This document shows, one piece after another, positions 9,212-18,149 of a DNA stretch of 64,000 nucleotides. Positions within the stretch are counted from its first letter, which is position 1; the number at the start of each line of letters is the position of its first letter. The notes under the pieces are model-generated. The model was given only the letters and a program-made list of their open reading frames with translations. It was not told the DNA's origin and did no database searches. Source of the DNA: Cryobacterium sp. SO1 (GTDB lineage Bacteria; Actinomycetota; Actinomycetes; Actinomycetales; Microbacteriaceae). The stretch lies in NCBI RefSeq assembly GCF_004210215.2, contig NZ_CP067394.1:682001-746000 (forward strand). The letters run 5' to 3'. A program made the position numbers and the translations under genes.

Positions 9212-10405
9212 TCAGCCCAGCAGGCTCCTCAGTGTCGCGCCGACGGCCGCGTTCTCGATCAGGAACCCGTCGTGGCCGTAGCCGGACTCGAGGACGACGG
9301 GTTCGCCGCCGCGGCCGAGGCCGGCCGCGATGATCCGCTGGCCGTCGAGCGGGAACAGCCTGTCGCTGTCGATGCCCACGACGAGGGTACGTGCTGTGAT
9401 CCGGGCCAGGGCAGCCGTCACGCCGCCCCGGCCGCGGCCGATGTCGTGCGAGTTCATCGCCTCGACCAGGGTGATGTAACTGTTCGCGTCGAACCGGCGG
9501 GTGAACTTGTTGCCGTGGAAGTCCAGGTAGGACTCCACGGCGAACCGGCCGTGGGCGCCCAGCGGGGTGATGTCGCTCTGCCAGGTGCGCTCGAAGCGGA
9601 CATTGAGCTCGGACGGGCTGCGGTAATTGAGCAGTGCCATCCGTCTGGCCAGGGCGAGGCCCCGGCTCGGGCCGTCACCGGCCTCGGCGTCGTAGTAGTC
9701 GCCGGCGCGGAACAGCGGGTCAGTGCGGATCGCCTCGATCTGCACCGAGTTCAGTGCGATCTGGTCGGCCGTCGTGATCGGCGGCGCGGCGAGGATACCG
9801 AGCCGGGCGACCCGGCCGGGGTGGTCGATGCCCCACTCCAGCACGTGCATGCCGCCCATGGAACCGCCGATGACGGCAGCCCAGGTGGTGATGCCCAAGC
9901 GGTCGCTGAAGGCCACCTGCGCCGCCACCTGGTCGCGGATGGTCAGGTAGGGGAACCGGGGTCCCCACTCCGAGCCGTCCGGCGCGAAGGAGGCGGGCCC
10001 GGTGCTGCCCTGGCAGCCGCCGAGCATGTTCGGCGCCACCACGAACCAGCGGTCGGTGTCGATCGCGAGGCCCCGGCCCACGATGCCGCTCCACCAGCCG
10101 GCTGTCGGATGCCCGGGCCCCGGCGCGCCGACGACATGGCTGTCCCCGGTGAGCGCGTGCAACACCAGTACCGCGTTGTCCCCGGCTGCGTTCAATTCGC
10201 CCCAGGATTCGTAGGCGATTCGCACCGCGGGCAGGCGCCCGCCGACCTCGAGGTCGAGGGCGCCGATGTCGACGAACCGGCGGCCGCCCACCGGGTCGCC
10301 GTCGCGCCAGGCACCCGTCACGGGCGGCTTGCCCAGCACGGAGCGCGCCTGCGCGTCGGTGACGAGGCTGGACGGGACGGAGTCCGCGGAGTATTGCCAT
10401 TCCAT
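9212..10405 (-). CDS. metX: Homoserine O-acetyltransferase
   Basis: 397 residues, alpha/beta hydrolase fold. It acetylates homoserine from acetyl-CoA, the first committed step of methionine synthesis by direct sulfhydrylation. The nucleophile is Ser182 in GGSMGGM, the acid Asp is in IDSDRLFPL and the His is in SGYGHDGFLIE. The N-terminal VLVLHALTGDSH and NMLGGCQGSTGP are also diagnostic. It lies 66 nt downstream of metY on the same strand, as expected for a metY-metX operon. Confidence 0.95.
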   Translation of the reverse strand: MEWQYSADSVPSSLVTDAQARSVLGKPPVTGAWRDGDPVGGRRFVDIGALDLEVGGRLPAVRIAYESWGELNAAGDNAVLVLHALTGDSHVVGAPGPGHPTAGWWSGIVGRGLAIDTDRWFVVAPNMLGGCQGSTGPASFAPDGSEWGPRFPYLTIRDQVAAQVAFSDRLGITTWAAVIGGSMGGMHVLEWGIDHPGRVARLGILAAPPITTADQIALNSVQIEAIRTDPLFRAGDYYDAEAGDGPSRGLALARRMALLNYRSPSELNVRFERTWQSDITPLGAHGRFAVESYLDFHGNKFTRRFDANSYITLVEAMNSHDIGRGRGGVTAALARITARTLVVGIDSDRLFPLDGQRIIAAGLGRGGEPVVLESGYGHDGFLIENAAVGATLRSLLG

Positions 10406-10471
10406 ACGGCTCCATTGTGGCCAGGTTCGGCCGTGGCCGCCGAATGTTACGTCATGCGGGCCGGGAGCGGC

Positions 10472-11800
10472 CTAGGCGTTCGAGCGGGACGCCGTGACCA
10501 CGGCGCGGGCGGCGGCCAGGCCGGCTTCCAGGTCGGCCTGCAGGTCGACGACGTTCTCGATGCCCAGCGACAGGCGCACCAGGCCCGGCGTCACACCCGC
10601 GGTGAGCTGCTGCTCCGGGGTGAGCTGGGCGTGCGTGGTCGACGCCGGGTGGATCACCAGCGAGCGCACATCGCCGATGTTCGCCAGGTGGCTGAACAGG
10701 CTGAGGTTGTCCACCAGCGCCCGTCCGGCATCCACCCCGCCCTTGAGTTCGAACGAGAGCACCGCGCCGACGCCCAGCGGGGCGTACTTGTTCGCGGTCG
10801 CGTACCAGGGGCTGGACGGCAGCCCGGCGTAGTTGACCGAGGCGATGTCGGGGTGGTTCTCGAGGAACTCCGCGATGGTCTGTGCGTTGGACACGTGCCG
10901 TTCGATGCGGAGGCTCAGCGTCTCAATGCCCTGGATGAGTTGCCAGGCGCTCGCCGGGGCGATCGCGCTGCCCAGGTCGCGCAGCAACTGCACCCGGGCC
11001 TTGATGATGAAGGCGAGGGCGTCGCCGACCGCGGCGGTGTAGCTGGCGCCGTGGTAGGACGGGTCGGGTTCGGTGAGCCCGGGGAATTTCTCCACGTTGG
11101 CCGACCATTCGAACAGGCCGCCGTCGACGACGACGCCGCCGATGATGGTGCCGTGGCCGCCGAGGAACTTGGTGGCCGAGTGTACGACGATGTCGGCGCC
11201 GTGCTCGAACGGGCGGATCAGGTACGGCGTGGCGATGGTGTTGTCCACGATCAACGGCACCCCGTTGGCGTGCGCCACGTCGGCGACCAGCGCGATGTCG
11301 AGCACGTTGATCTTGGGGTTGCCGATGGTCTCGGCGAAGAACAACTTGGTGTTCGGTCGCACCGCCCGGGCCCACGCGGCGGCGTCGTCCTGGTCTTCGA
11401 CGAAGGTGGTTTCGATGCCGAGCTTCGCCAGGGTGTACTTGAAGAGGTTGTAGGTGCCGCCGTAGATCGAGCTGGACGACACGATGTGGTCGCCGGCCTG
11501 GGCGATGTTGAGCACCGCGAAGGTCGAGGCCGCCTGGCCCGAGGCCACCAGCAGGGCGCCGGTGCCGCCTTCGAGGGCGGCGACGCGTTCCTCGACCACG
11601 GCCTGGGTCGGGTTCTGGATGCGGGTGTAGATGTTGCCGAATTCGGCCAGCGCGAACAGGTTCTGGGCGTGTTCGGCGTTGTTGAAGACGTACGAGGTGG
11701 TCTGGTAGATCGGTGTGGCCCTGGCGTTGGTCACGGGGTCAGGGCGGGCCCCGGAGTGGACCTGCTTGGTTTCGAACTTCCAGTCGGCGGAATCGCTCAT
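10472..11800 (-). CDS. metY: O-acetylhomoserine sulfhydrylase
   Basis: 442 residues of the Cys/Met-metabolism PLP family. It makes homocysteine from O-acetylhomoserine and sulfide. The PLP lysine is Lys211 in HSATKFLGGHGT; the N-terminal TKQVHSGARPD and TSYVFN motifs and the length are those of MetY rather than of the shorter cystathionine enzymes. It is the first gene of the metY-metX pair. A possible sigma-A promoter lies upstream; I did not find a recognisable SAM riboswitch in the leader. Confidence 0.95.
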   Translation of the reverse strand: MSDSADWKFETKQVHSGARPDPVTNARATPIYQTTSYVFNNAEHAQNLFALAEFGNIYTRIQNPTQAVVEERVAALEGGTGALLVASGQAASTFAVLNIAQAGDHIVSSSSIYGGTYNLFKYTLAKLGIETTFVEDQDDAAAWARAVRPNTKLFFAETIGNPKINVLDIALVADVAHANGVPLIVDNTIATPYLIRPFEHGADIVVHSATKFLGGHGTIIGGVVVDGGLFEWSANVEKFPGLTEPDPSYHGASYTAAVGDALAFIIKARVQLLRDLGSAIAPASAWQLIQGIETLSLRIERHVSNAQTIAEFLENHPDIASVNYAGLPSSPWYATANKYAPLGVGAVLSFELKGGVDAGRALVDNLSLFSHLANIGDVRSLVIHPASTTHAQLTPEQQLTAGVTPGLVRLSLGIENVVDLQADLEAGLAAARAVVTASRSNA

Positions 11801-11885
11801 GGGTCGGTCTCCCTGTTCGTGCTCGAGCCGGCAAGCCCGAGGAATCGACGGTGCGCGGAATCAGATGCCCCGCTGCTCTGCTGCA

Positions 11886-11913
11886 ACCATAGACCGGCGC
11901 GTCCCGGCGACAA
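11886..11913 (-). promoter_or_regulatory. Possible promoter of metY-metX
   Basis: On the minus strand TTGTCG (complement of 11908-11913) and TATGGT (complement of 11886-11891) are 16 nt apart, about 85 nt upstream of the metY ATG. Similarity to -35 and -10 boxes is fair but GC-rich DNA makes chance matches likely. Confidence 0.3.
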
Positions 11914-11932
11914 CGATCCGTGAAACACAACG

Positions 11933-13039
11933 TCATCTGTCGTGCGGCAGCACGATGGTGCCCGTGTGGGTGGACGGCTCCTGCCTGAACAACCAGCGCA
12001 GCCTCGGCTCCACCAGCGGCCTGAAGACGCGTTTCACCACGGGCAGCGACAGCAGCACCGAGATGCCGATGGCCAGCAGGATCACGGCCGGCAGCATCCA
12101 CGGCGGTTGGGGACCGTCGAGCACCCCGGTCTCGCGCAGCGGGTAGAGCAGGAAGGAGTGCAGCAGGTAGATGTACATGGTGGCGGCGCCCAGCGGCGTG
12201 AACCAGGTGGCCCGGCGCGGCATCAGCATGAGGAAGGCCAGGATGAAGGCGAAGGACGCCATCATCAGGCCCAGCCGGATGACCCCGGCCCAGAACTGGT
12301 CGTAGCCGAACTGCCAGTAAGCCTCGTCGTACAGGGTGAAGCTGCGCAGTCGAAGGTCCCGCACCCCGCCGATGTTCACCGTGATGGCGAGGGCGAGGGC
12401 GCCGAACAGAGCGATCGCGCCGGAGCGCCAACGCCACACCGCGGCCGGGTGCAGGTGCATCCACCTGGCCGTGAGCGGCCACTGGCGCAGCTTCCAGCCG
12501 AAGACGAAGAACGGCAGCAGCCCCAATGTGCGCGAGAGCGAGAAGGTGCTGTCGATGTCGCCGACGTACCCGGCGCCCACCGAGATCGCGATGCTGATCA
12601 GCAGCGGGTAACGCATCAGCACCAGGTACGGCAGCACCACGCGCCAGATCGTCAGGGCGATCAGGAACCACAGCGTCCAGGCCGGGGCGGCGTAGTCCAC
12701 CTTGAGGGTGCCGCTGAGCGCCCAGCTGACCAGCGTCCAGATGGTCTGGAAGATCAGGTACGGGAAGACCACGTCGGTGATCAGCCGGTGCATCTGGCGC
12801 GGACCCGGCGGACCGGACTTGGCGAAATAGCCGCTGACGGCGACGAACACCGGAACGTGGAAGGCGTAGATGAAGAGATAGACACCGTAGGCCGGGTCGG
12901 ATTCTCCGATCAGCTTGAGGATGGCGTGGCCGATCACCATCAGGGTGATCGCGATCCAGCGGGCGTTGTCCCACAACGGCACGCGGCGCTTGTGCTTGCG
13001 CGGGCCAGGTGGGGCGGGGGTCTTCGTCGGCGAACTCAT
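11933..13039 (-). CDS. Acyltransferase family 3 membrane protein
   Basis: 368 residues with ten hydrophobic segments. It begins with the AT-3 pattern: DNARWIAITLMVIGHAI (Arg and His in helix 1) and FIYAFHVPVFVAVSGYFAK in helix 2, most like fucose 4-O-acetylase-type proteins that O-acetylate surface glycans using cytoplasmic acetyl-CoA. The substrate is unknown. Start ATG 13039 has GGAGA 10 nt upstream; ATG 13048 is an alternative. It is divergent from the SDR gene, whose ATG is only 29 nt away, so their promoters must overlap. Confidence 0.75.
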   Translation of the reverse strand: MSSPTKTPAPPGPRKHKRRVPLWDNARWIAITLMVIGHAILKLIGESDPAYGVYLFIYAFHVPVFVAVSGYFAKSGPPGPRQMHRLITDVVFPYLIFQTIWTLVSWALSGTLKVDYAAPAWTLWFLIALTIWRVVLPYLVLMRYPLLISIAISVGAGYVGDIDSTFSLSRTLGLLPFFVFGWKLRQWPLTARWMHLHPAAVWRWRSGAIALFGALALAITVNIGGVRDLRLRSFTLYDEAYWQFGYDQFWAGVIRLGLMMASFAFILAFLMLMPRRATWFTPLGAATMYIYLLHSFLLYPLRETGVLDGPQPPWMLPAVILLAIGISVLLSLPVVKRVFRPLVEPRLRWLFRQEPSTHTGTIVLPHDR

Positions 13040-13068
13040 CGGGTCCATTCTCCGGGCAGAATGGGGCA

Positions 13069-13881
13069 ATGGGCAAAAAAAGAGTCGTGGTCACCGGTGC
13101 GAGCAGCGGAATCGGAGCGGCCACCGTGCGGCTGTTCCGCGAGCACGGCTGGGATGTGGTGGGCGTGGCCCGCCGCGCCGACCGGCTCGCCGCCCTCGCC
13201 GCGGAGACCGGCGCGGCCGTGTTCGCCGCCGACCTCACCGTGCAGGCCGAGGTGGACGCTCTGCGGGACTACCTCGCCGCATCCGGCCCGGTGAACGCCC
13301 TGGTCAACAACGCCGGCGGCGCCAAGGGACTCGACTCGGTCGAGGCCGGCTCGATCGACGACTGGGCCTGGATGTTCGAGATCAACGTGCTCGCCGTGAA
13401 GCGGGTCACCAGCGCCCTGCTGCCGTTGCTACGCGCCTCGATCGCCGCCGAAACGGATGCCGCCGCCGCCGCGGGAAGCTCGGCCGCGGCATCCGCTGAC
13501 ATCGTCAACATCACCTCCACCGCCGGGCACACGGCGTACCTCGGCGGCGGCGGCTACAACGCCGCCAAGTTCGCCGCGCACGCCATGACCGAGGTGCTGC
13601 GGCTCGAGCTGAACGGTGAGCCGATCCGGGTGATCGAGATCGCGCCCGGCATGGTGCAGACCGAGGAATTCGGCCTGGTGCGTTTCGGCGGCGACCCCGA
13701 CAAGGCGGCCGCGGCGTACACCGACGTGGTGAACCCGCTGCTGGCCGACGACGTCGCCGCCACCGTCGTGGCCGCCGTCGGGCTGCCCGCGCACGTGAAC
13801 CTGGACCTCGTGGTGGTCAAGCCCATCGCCCAGGCCTCAACGACCTTGGTTGCCCGCGGACCGCTGGCGCCGCGCGCCTAG
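13069..13881 (+). CDS. Short-chain dehydrogenase/reductase (YdfG-like)
   Basis: 270 residues, classical SDR: TGASSGIG nucleotide loop (residues 9-16), NNAG at 80-83, catalytic Ser150, Tyr163 and Lys167 (YNAAK). The GNPxRVxEIxPGMVxTE-like stretch (IRVIEIAPGMVQTEEF) resembles YdfG-type NADP-dependent 3-hydroxy acid/serine dehydrogenases. An Ala-rich insertion (residues 126-143) extends the loop before the catalytic Ser. No SD-like sequence precedes the ATG well. The substrate cannot be decided from sequence. Confidence 0.85.
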   Translation: MGKKRVVVTGASSGIGAATVRLFREHGWDVVGVARRADRLAALAAETGAAVFAADLTVQAEVDALRDYLAASGPVNALVNNAGGAKGLDSVEAGSIDDWAWMFEINVLAVKRVTSALLPLLRASIAAETDAAAAAGSSAAASADIVNITSTAGHTAYLGGGGYNAAKFAAHAMTEVLRLELNGEPIRVIEIAPGMVQTEEFGLVRFGGDPDKAAAAYTDVVNPLLADDVAATVVAAVGLPAHVNLDLVVVKPIAQASTTLVARGPLAPRA

Positions 13882-13901
13882 CCCCGGCCCGGCCCGGCTG
13901 C

Positions 13902-13967
13902 AACTGTTCCCCGTCCGGACTAATGGTCCCGGCACACCGGGCGCACTTGTCCGTACGGGGAACAGTT
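13902..13967. repeat. 66 bp palindromic repeat, family A copy 1
   Basis: Perfect 13 bp arms AACTGTTCCCCGT / ACGGGGAACAGTT enclose second arms CGGAC/GTCCG and a central CCCGG-caca-CCGGG hairpin. It lies between convergent sdr and actP-like genes and can fold from either strand, so it may terminate both. Two more copies are at 16018-16082 and 29763-29828. Confidence 0.85.
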
Positions 13968-13975
13968 GGTGAGGG

Positions 13976-15625
13976 TCAGTGCTCGCTGGCCTTCTCGGCC
14001 CCGAACCCGGTGAGGGAGCGCACCGCCATCTCGGCGGCCAGCTTCGGGTCCTCCCTGCGGGTGCTGGTGACCGAACCGAGCCAGCCGAGGAAGAAGCCCA
14101 GCGGGATCGAGACGATGCCCGGGTTGTTCAGCGGGTAGATCGCGAAGTCCACACCCTCACCGAACATCGACGTGGGCGTGCCGGAGAACACCGGCGAGAA
14201 CACGATCAGCAGGATCGCCGACCCCAGGCCGCCGTACATGCTCCACAGTGCGCCGCGGGTGGTGAAGCCGCGCCAGAACAGCGAGTACAGGATCGTGGGC
14301 AGGTTGGCGCTCGCCGCGACGGCGAATGCCAGGGCCACCAGGAACGCGATGTTCTGCCCCTGCACGCCGATGCCGCCGGCAATCGCGAGGATGCCGATCA
14401 CCACGACGGTGCGCCGGGCGATCTTGACTTCGCCGTCGGGGTTGCCCTTGCCCTTCTTGATGACGCTCGCGTAGATGTCGTGCGCGAACGAGGTGGCCGC
14501 GGTGATGGTGAGGCCGGCCACCACGGCGAGGATGGTCGCGAACGCGATCGCCGAGATGAAGCCGAGCAGCAGCGGGCCACCGAGCGCCAGCGACAGCAGC
14601 GGCGCCGCCGAATTGACCCCGCCGGGGGAGGCGAGGATGGTGTCGGCGCCCACGAGGGCCGCGGCACCGAAGCCGAGCACCAGGGTGAACAGGTAGAACG
14701 CCCCGATCAGGAAGATCGCCCAGACCACGGAACGGCGGGCCTCCTTGGCGCTGGGCACCGTATAGAAACGCATCAGCACGTGCGGAAGGCCCGCGGTGCC
14801 GAGCACCAGCGCGATCGCCAGGGAGATGAAGTCCAGCGGGTTGCCGCCGTATTGCAGGCCGGGCGCCAGGATCGAATCGGCCGGGGTGACCGCGGCGTTG
14901 GCGACGGCCGCATCGAGCAGCGTGGACAGGTTGAACCCGTTGATCACCAGGACCCACACCGTCATGGCGCCCGCGCCGATGATGAGCAGGAACGCCTTGA
15001 CGATCTGCACCCATGTGGTGCCCTTCATGCCGCCGATCAGCACATACATGATCATCAGGCCGCCGACGACTGTGACGACGATGGACTGGCCGAGCTTGTC
15101 GTTGATGCCCAGCAGCAGCGAGACGAGCCCGCCGGCGCCGGCCATCTGGGCGAGCAGGTAGAAGAAGCACACCGCCAGCGTGGTGGTGGCCGCGGCGACG
15201 CGCACCGGCCGTTGGGCCAGCCGGAAGGACAGCACATCCGCCATGGTGAATTTGCCGGTGTTGCGCATCAGCTCGGCCACCAGCAGCAGGGCCACCAGCC
15301 AGGCCACCAGGAAGCCGATCGAGTAGAGGAACCCGTCGTAGCCGTTCACGGCGATGGCGCCGACGATGCCGAGGAACGACGCCGCCGAGAGGTAGTCGCC
15401 GGCGATCGCGAACCCGTTCTGCGGCCCGGTGAAGGACCGGCCGCCGGTGTAGTAGTCGGCGGCGGTGCGGTTGTTGCGGCCCGCCCGGATCACGATCACC
15501 AGGGTGACGGCCACGAAGGCCAGGAAGATCGAGATGTTCAGGACCGGATTGGTCTCGGCCTGGTCGGTCGTGGCCTGTTCGACCGCGGCCGCGACGCCGG
15601 CAGCGGTGACGCCCAGGGCGCTCAT
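13976..15625 (-). CDS. Sodium:solute symporter, acetate/monocarboxylate (ActP-like)
   Basis: 549 residues, SSS family with about thirteen helices: AADYYTGGRSFTGPQNGFAI, cut to its core GGRSFTGPQNG, followed by GDYLSAASFLGI is the ActP signature, and TWVQIVKAFLLI and AGLTITAATSFAHDIYA are also typical. Family members take up acetate and, in several actinobacteria and proteobacteria, propionate and other short acids with a cation. It overlaps the DUF485 gene by ATGA and sits downstream of prpE, so propionate uptake is a reasonable inference. Confidence 0.85.
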   Translation of the reverse strand: MSALGVTAAGVAAAVEQATTDQAETNPVLNISIFLAFVAVTLVIVIRAGRNNRTAADYYTGGRSFTGPQNGFAIAGDYLSAASFLGIVGAIAVNGYDGFLYSIGFLVAWLVALLLVAELMRNTGKFTMADVLSFRLAQRPVRVAAATTTLAVCFFYLLAQMAGAGGLVSLLLGINDKLGQSIVVTVVGGLMIMYVLIGGMKGTTWVQIVKAFLLIIGAGAMTVWVLVINGFNLSTLLDAAVANAAVTPADSILAPGLQYGGNPLDFISLAIALVLGTAGLPHVLMRFYTVPSAKEARRSVVWAIFLIGAFYLFTLVLGFGAAALVGADTILASPGGVNSAAPLLSLALGGPLLLGFISAIAFATILAVVAGLTITAATSFAHDIYASVIKKGKGNPDGEVKIARRTVVVIGILAIAGGIGVQGQNIAFLVALAFAVAASANLPTILYSLFWRGFTTRGALWSMYGGLGSAILLIVFSPVFSGTPTSMFGEGVDFAIYPLNNPGIVSIPLGFFLGWLGSVTSTRREDPKLAAEMAVRSLTGFGAEKASEH

Positions 15626-15969
15626 GCGGCGGCCTCCTGCTCGAGCTCGGCGCGCAGCTCAGCGCCCAGCGGGTCGAGAACGCGGTTGGAGAATGCGACG
15701 TACCAGATGGTGATGGCGAACGTCGTGACGAACTGGCCCAGGCCTAGCACCAGGCCCAGGTTGATGCTTCCGGCGACCTTGATCGCCATCACGTCGGGCA
15801 GGTACGCGGCCACCAGCACGAACGCGAAGTACCAGACCAGGAAGAACACCGCCAGCGGAACCACGAACCTCCGGCGCCGGCGCTGCAGGTTGACGAAGCG
15901 GTCGGAGGTCTCGAAGGCGACATAGTCGATCGAACCCTCCGGCCTGGTGTCTTTCAGTGATTCCTTCAT
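15622..15969 (-). CDS. DUF485 small membrane protein, symporter partner
   Basis: 115 residues, two hydrophobic helices: RRRRFVVPLAVFFLVWYFAFV and INLGLVLGLGQFVTTFAITIWYV, both given here only in part by their cores. DUF485 (YjcH-like) genes almost always sit directly upstream of ActP-type symporters, as here, and are assumed to help assembly or activity. ATG 15969 has AAGGAGCCCC directly upstream and gives the normal family length; the longer frame to 16071 would read through repeat A copy 2. Confidence 0.85.
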   Translation of the reverse strand: MKESLKDTRPEGSIDYVAFETSDRFVNLQRRRRRFVVPLAVFFLVWYFAFVLVAAYLPDVMAIKVAGSINLGLVLGLGQFVTTFAITIWYVAFSNRVLDPLGAELRAELEQEAAA

Positions 15970-16017
15970 GGGGCTCCTTTGCTCCGGTGAATGGGGATTG
16001 CTGATGAAACGGGCGAG

Positions 16018-16082
16018 ACTGTTCCCGATGCGGACAACTGGTCCCGGTGTGCCGGGTGCAATTGTCCGCACGGGGAACAGTT
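16018..16082. repeat. 65 bp palindromic repeat, family A copy 2
   Basis: Arms of 20 bases match at 18 positions (left from 16018, right ending 16082), with a central CCCGG-tgtg-CCGGG hairpin. It lies between prpE and the DUF485 gene on the minus strand; the TAA stop of prpE (complement of 16081-16083) overlaps the right arm. Confidence 0.85.
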
Positions 16083-18051
16083 AGTCGGGGATCAGGGGGA
16101 TCAGGGGGATCAGGGGGACGGCGGGGACGGCGGGCGCCGGGTGGACGGCGCGCACGAGGGCGTCGAGCACGGTGGGGTCTTCGATGGTCGGCGGGATCTT
16201 GTACGGCTCGCCATCGACGATCTGGCGGATGGTTTTGCGCAGGATCTTGCCCGAACGGGTCTTCGGCAGCCGGTCCAGAATGGTGACGTCCCGGAACGCC
16301 GCAACCGGGCCGATGTGCTCCCGCACCAGGTTGACCAGCTCGGCCGTGAGCAGGTCGTGCTCGACGACCCAGCCGGCCTTGAGGGTGACGAAACCGGCGG
16401 CCCGCTGGCCCTTCAGCGCGTCGTGCACGCCGAGCACCGCGCACTCCGCGACGGCCGGATGCCGGGTGAGCACCTCCTCGAGGGAGCCGGTGGAGAGCCG
16501 GTGGCCGGCGACGTTGATCACGTCGTCGGTGCGTCCCATCACGTAGAGGTACCCGTCCGCATCGAGGTGCCCGGAGTCGCCGGTGGCGTAGTAGCCGGGG
16601 AAGGCCGTGAGGTAGGCGTCGGCGAACCGCTCCGCGCCGCCCCAGATGCCCAGCAGGGAGCCCGGTGGCAGCGGCAGCCGGATGGCGATGTTGCCGTCCT
16701 TGCCGAGCTTCGTGATCGGCTGCCCCTTCGAGTCCAGGATGGCGATGTCGTACCCGGGCACCGGCACAGCGGTGGAGCCGGGTTTGGTGGGCAGCTCCTG
16801 GATGCCGCGCGGATTTGCGCAGATCGCCCAGCCGGTCTCGGTCTGCCACCAGTGGTCCACGACCGGGCAGTGCAGGCCGTCGTTGATCCAGTGGAAGGTC
16901 TCCGGGTCCAGGCGCTCCCCGGCCAGGAACAGGGCGGTGAGGCTGGACACGTCGTAGCGGTCCAGCTCGGTCAGTTCGGGGTCGACCCGTCGGATCGCCC
17001 GGATCGCCGTGGGCGCGGTGAACAACGCGTTCACCCGGTACTCCGACACCACCCGCCAGAAGGCGCCGGCATCCGGGGTGCCGATCGGCTTGCCCTCGTA
17101 GATGACCGTGGTGGCCCCGGCGAGCAGCGGCGCGTAGACGATGTAGGAGTGGCCGACCACCCAGCCCACGTCTGACGCGGCCCAGAACACGTCGTCGGGG
17201 CCGATGTCGTAGATCCCGCGCATCGACCAGGTCAACGCCACGGCATGGCCGCCGTTGTCGCGGATGATGCCCTTCGGGTTTCCGGTGGTGCCGGAGGTGT
17301 AGAGGATGTAGAGCGGGTCTGAGCTGCGCACGGTGACCGGCTCTGCCGGGGTCGCCGTGGCCTCGGCCGCCGCCCAGTCCAGCCAGCGCACGGACGTGTC
17401 GTCGGCGTAGTCAGCGGCCGAGCCGGGGATCGCGTCCCGGTGCCGCACGATCACCGTGTGGACCGAGCCGGCGCTCAGCTGGAGGGCCTTGTTCACGAGC
17501 GGGAGGTACGGCACCGTCTTACCCGGTTCCAGGCCGCCGGACGCGGTCACGATCACCGTGGGTCGCGCATCGTCGATCCGCACGGCGAGCTCGCTGGCCG
17601 CGAAGCCGCCGAAGACCACCGAGTGCACGGCCCCGATCCTGGCGCAGGCGAGCATGGCCACGACGGCTTCGGGGATCATCGGCAGGTAGACCACCACCCG
17701 GTCGCCCCGGCCCACGCCGTTGGCCCGCAGCACCCCGGCGAACCTGGCCACCCGGTCGAGGAGCTGGCTGTAGCTGATCCGGGCCTTGGTGCCGGTCATC
17801 GCCGAGTCGTAGATCAGCGCGGTGTGGTCGCCGCGACCCGCGAGCACGTGCCGGTCGAGGGCGTTGTAGCTGGTGTTGAGGGTGCCGTCGGCGAACCAGC
17901 TGTAATCGGTGGGGGAGCGTTGCGTCAGCGCCGCGGACGGCGGACTGACCCAGTCGATCTGGCGGGCGGCATCCAGCCAGAAGCCTTCGCGCTCGTCGAT
18001 GCTGCGCCGCCAGACATCGCGGTAGAGAGTGGTGCCAGTGCGTTCGGTCAT
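16081..18051 (-). CDS. prpE: Propionate-CoA ligase (acetyl-CoA synthetase family)
   Basis: 656 residues of the AMP-forming acyl-CoA synthetase family. ILYTSGTTGNPKG binds ATP, WAASDVGWVVGHSY and YWATGD-like YYATGDSGH are conserved, and the catalytic Lys is in LPKTRSGKILRKTIR. Acetyl- and propionyl-CoA synthetases cannot be told apart by motif here; the assignment rests on the divergent prpD-prpB-prpC genes. The C-terminus is unusual: PLIPLIPLIPD, encoded by 9 bp repeats, ending inside palindrome A. ATG 18051 has GGAGAGG upstream. The shared upstream region carries GntR-type operators. Confidence 0.85.
   Translation of the reverse strand: MTERTGTTLYRDVWRRSIDEREGFWLDAARQIDWVSPPSAALTQRSPTDYSWFADGTLNTSYNALDRHVLAGRGDHTALIYDSAMTGTKARISYSQLLDRVARFAGVLRANGVGRGDRVVVYLPMIPEAVVAMLACARIGAVHSVVFGGFAASELAVRIDDARPTVIVTASGGLEPGKTVPYLPLVNKALQLSAGSVHTVIVRHRDAIPGSAADYADDTSVRWLDWAAAEATATPAEPVTVRSSDPLYILYTSGTTGNPKGIIRDNGGHAVALTWSMRGIYDIGPDDVFWAASDVGWVVGHSYIVYAPLLAGATTVIYEGKPIGTPDAGAFWRVVSEYRVNALFTAPTAIRAIRRVDPELTELDRYDVSSLTALFLAGERLDPETFHWINDGLHCPVVDHWWQTETGWAICANPRGIQELPTKPGSTAVPVPGYDIAILDSKGQPITKLGKDGNIAIRLPLPPGSLLGIWGGAERFADAYLTAFPGYYATGDSGHLDADGYLYVMGRTDDVINVAGHRLSTGSLEEVLTRHPAVAECAVLGVHDALKGQRAAGFVTLKAGWVVEHDLLTAELVNLVREHIGPVAAFRDVTILDRLPKTRSGKILRKTIRQIVDGEPYKIPPTIEDPTVLDALVRAVHPAPAVPAVPLIPLIPLIPD
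16091..16135. repeat. 9 bp tandem repeats in the 3' end of prpE
   Basis: Three copies of atcaggggg (16091-16117) are followed by two 9-mers of the type acggcgggg. Read on the minus strand they encode the Pro-Leu-Ile and Pro-Ala-Val repeats at the C-terminus of PrpE. Copy number changes would keep the frame. Confidence 0.85.
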
Positions 18052-18079
18052 GGTGCGAACCTCTCCATTGAAGCTCTCA

Positions 18080-18090
18080 TGTATACACAA
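18080..18090. promoter_or_regulatory. GntR-type operator, prpE side
   Basis: TGTATACACAA contains the palindrome TGTATACA typical of FadR/FCD-type GntR regulators. It is the inverted copy of the site at 18138-18149 and lies 29 nt upstream of the prpE ATG. Confidence 0.65.
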
Positions 18091-18103
18091 GGTGCGGTAA
18101 GTC

Positions 18104-18134
18104 TTGCACAAACTGTCCAATAGGGGAATAGAAT
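18104..18134 (+). promoter_or_regulatory. Possible promoter of the gntR-prpDBC genes
   Basis: TTGCAC at 18104-18109 and TAGAAT at 18129-18134 are 19 nt apart. A transcript starting about 7 nt after the -10 box would begin at or next to the GTG at 18141, so the regulator mRNA may be leaderless. Confidence 0.4.
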
Positions 18135-18137
18135 GCG

Positions 18138-18149
18138 CTTGTGTATACA
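18138..18149. promoter_or_regulatory. GntR-type operator overlapping the regulator start
   Basis: CTTGTGTATACA contains the same TGTATACA core as the site at 18080-18090, in opposite orientation, with cores about 60 bp apart. It overlaps the proposed GTG start of the regulator, fitting autorepression and joint control of both transcription units. Confidence 0.65.

Noticed and set aside
11862..11891. Nine-codon ORF upstream of metY as a leader peptide
   Set aside because: It has no Cys or Met codons beyond the start, overlaps the likely -10 box, and no ribosome binding site or alternative hairpins were seen.
8834..11923. Open frame of 1029 codons on the plus strand
   Set aside because: It lies opposite the DUF4389, metX and metY genes, which have clear family motifs; its translation is low-complexity and without domains, as expected for an antisense frame in GC-rich DNA.
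11801..11932. SAM riboswitch in the metY leader
   Set aside because: I looked for the conserved SAM-IV type core and stems and did not see them.
13902..13967. Palindromes as CRISPR or simple terminators
   Set aside because: There is no spacer array; one copy lies between divergent genes and no U tract follows the arms.
16081..18051. Naming the acyl-CoA ligase acs
   Set aside because: Motifs fit both, but the divergent methylcitrate genes and shared operators favour prpE.
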